From positions 1-64,000 of the forward strand of contig JAPFFF010000054.1 in the NCBI GenBank assembly GCA_039105265.1: a stretch of DNA of 64,000 nt, in the 5' to 3' direction. Shown piece by piece: positions 63,910 to 64,000 of this stretch. The stretch is from Tritrichomonas musculus (lineage: Eukaryota; Parabasalia; Tritrichomonadida; Tritrichomonadidae). Position 1 is the stretch's first letter; every line of letters begins with the position of its first letter. A program made the translations under genes and the position numbers. The notes below the pieces were generated by a model, which worked only from the letters and a program-made list of their open reading frames with translations, made no database searches and had not been told where the DNA came from.

Positions 63910-64000
63910 TTATATAAATGAAAAGGTGCTTTGGTATGCAAGTGGGCCAATAATCTGTGAAAGTGCAATTGAAAAAACAACAATAGGATTAACGCTTTGA
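63910..64000 (-). CDS. 3' end of a gene running off the window
   Basis: On the minus strand, 29 codons without a stop read QSVNPIVVFSIALSQIIGPL and AYQSTFSFI, then TAA at 63910-63912. The composition is that of a membrane-protein C-terminus. Too short to assign a family, and the frame could be fortuitous. Confidence 0.35.
   Translation of the reverse strand, partial: QSVNPIVVFSIALSQIIGPLAYQSTFSFI

Overview
The window is nuclear DNA of a parabasalid protist, most likely a trichomonad close to Tritrichomonas foetus (inferred from gene content; no database search was possible). Pointers are the very AT-rich DNA, the lack of recognisable canonical introns, starts preceded 10-20 nt upstream by a trichomonad-type initiator (TCA-pyrimidine-A/T), and families amplified in trichomonads: BspA-like LRR proteins, DUF3447/ankyrin proteins, BTB-F5/8C proteins, TKL-like kinases, calpains and small GTPases. 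Histone H3 and H4 genes and two eukaryote-type tRNA genes are present.

Layout. 0-6 kb: a kinase stub ended by a 97-bp mariner-type MITE, a BspA-like gene, a tandem dynein-light-chain ORF, an inverted-repeat element and a decayed membrane-calpain gene. 6-18 kb: a large intact ankyrin protein, a BspA-LRR/protein kinase fusion, an ankyrin gene cut at regular intervals by 93-101-nt spacers, a Rab-like GTPase with one stop, a broken ankyrin-LRR gene and a PAQR membrane protein. 18-31 kb: a second, inverted calpain copy, a BTB-discoidin fragment joined to a HEAT-like fragment, a very large DUF3447-ankyrin-BspA gene with a recent 69-bp repeat expansion, a BspA C-terminal fragment with an 18-bp repeat stalk, and an intact BTB-F5/8C gene. 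31-45 kb: a kinase, a tRNA with a UGU anticodon, a decayed ankyrin gene, a bZIP factor, tRNA-Ile, a 7TM-RGS protein, a foldback element and three membrane proteins. 45-54 kb: a 716-bp Mutator-like MITE with a 9-bp target duplication, gene-poor DNA, an LCAT-like lipase, a decayed virus-like helicase fossil and a possible transposon fragment. 54-64 kb: a divergent H4/H3 pair, a Rho-like protein with degenerate nucleotide-binding motifs, an ankyrin-kinase pseudogene, a duplicated H3 gene, a membrane-anchored subtilisin-like protease, a tiny mariner MITE and the edge of one more gene.

No operon logic is visible; genes lie singly on both strands. Likely themes are surface and adhesion proteins (BspA-like, S8 protease), signalling (kinases, RGS, GTPases) and chromatin (H3/H4). 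The signal I find most novel is the set of non-GT-AG, intron-like spacers that sit at the same ankyrin-repeat junction in three separate loci, between blocks of exactly 31 undamaged codons in the clearest one. Several single-frame disruptions lie in long A/T homopolymers and could be assembly errors; this is stated where it matters.
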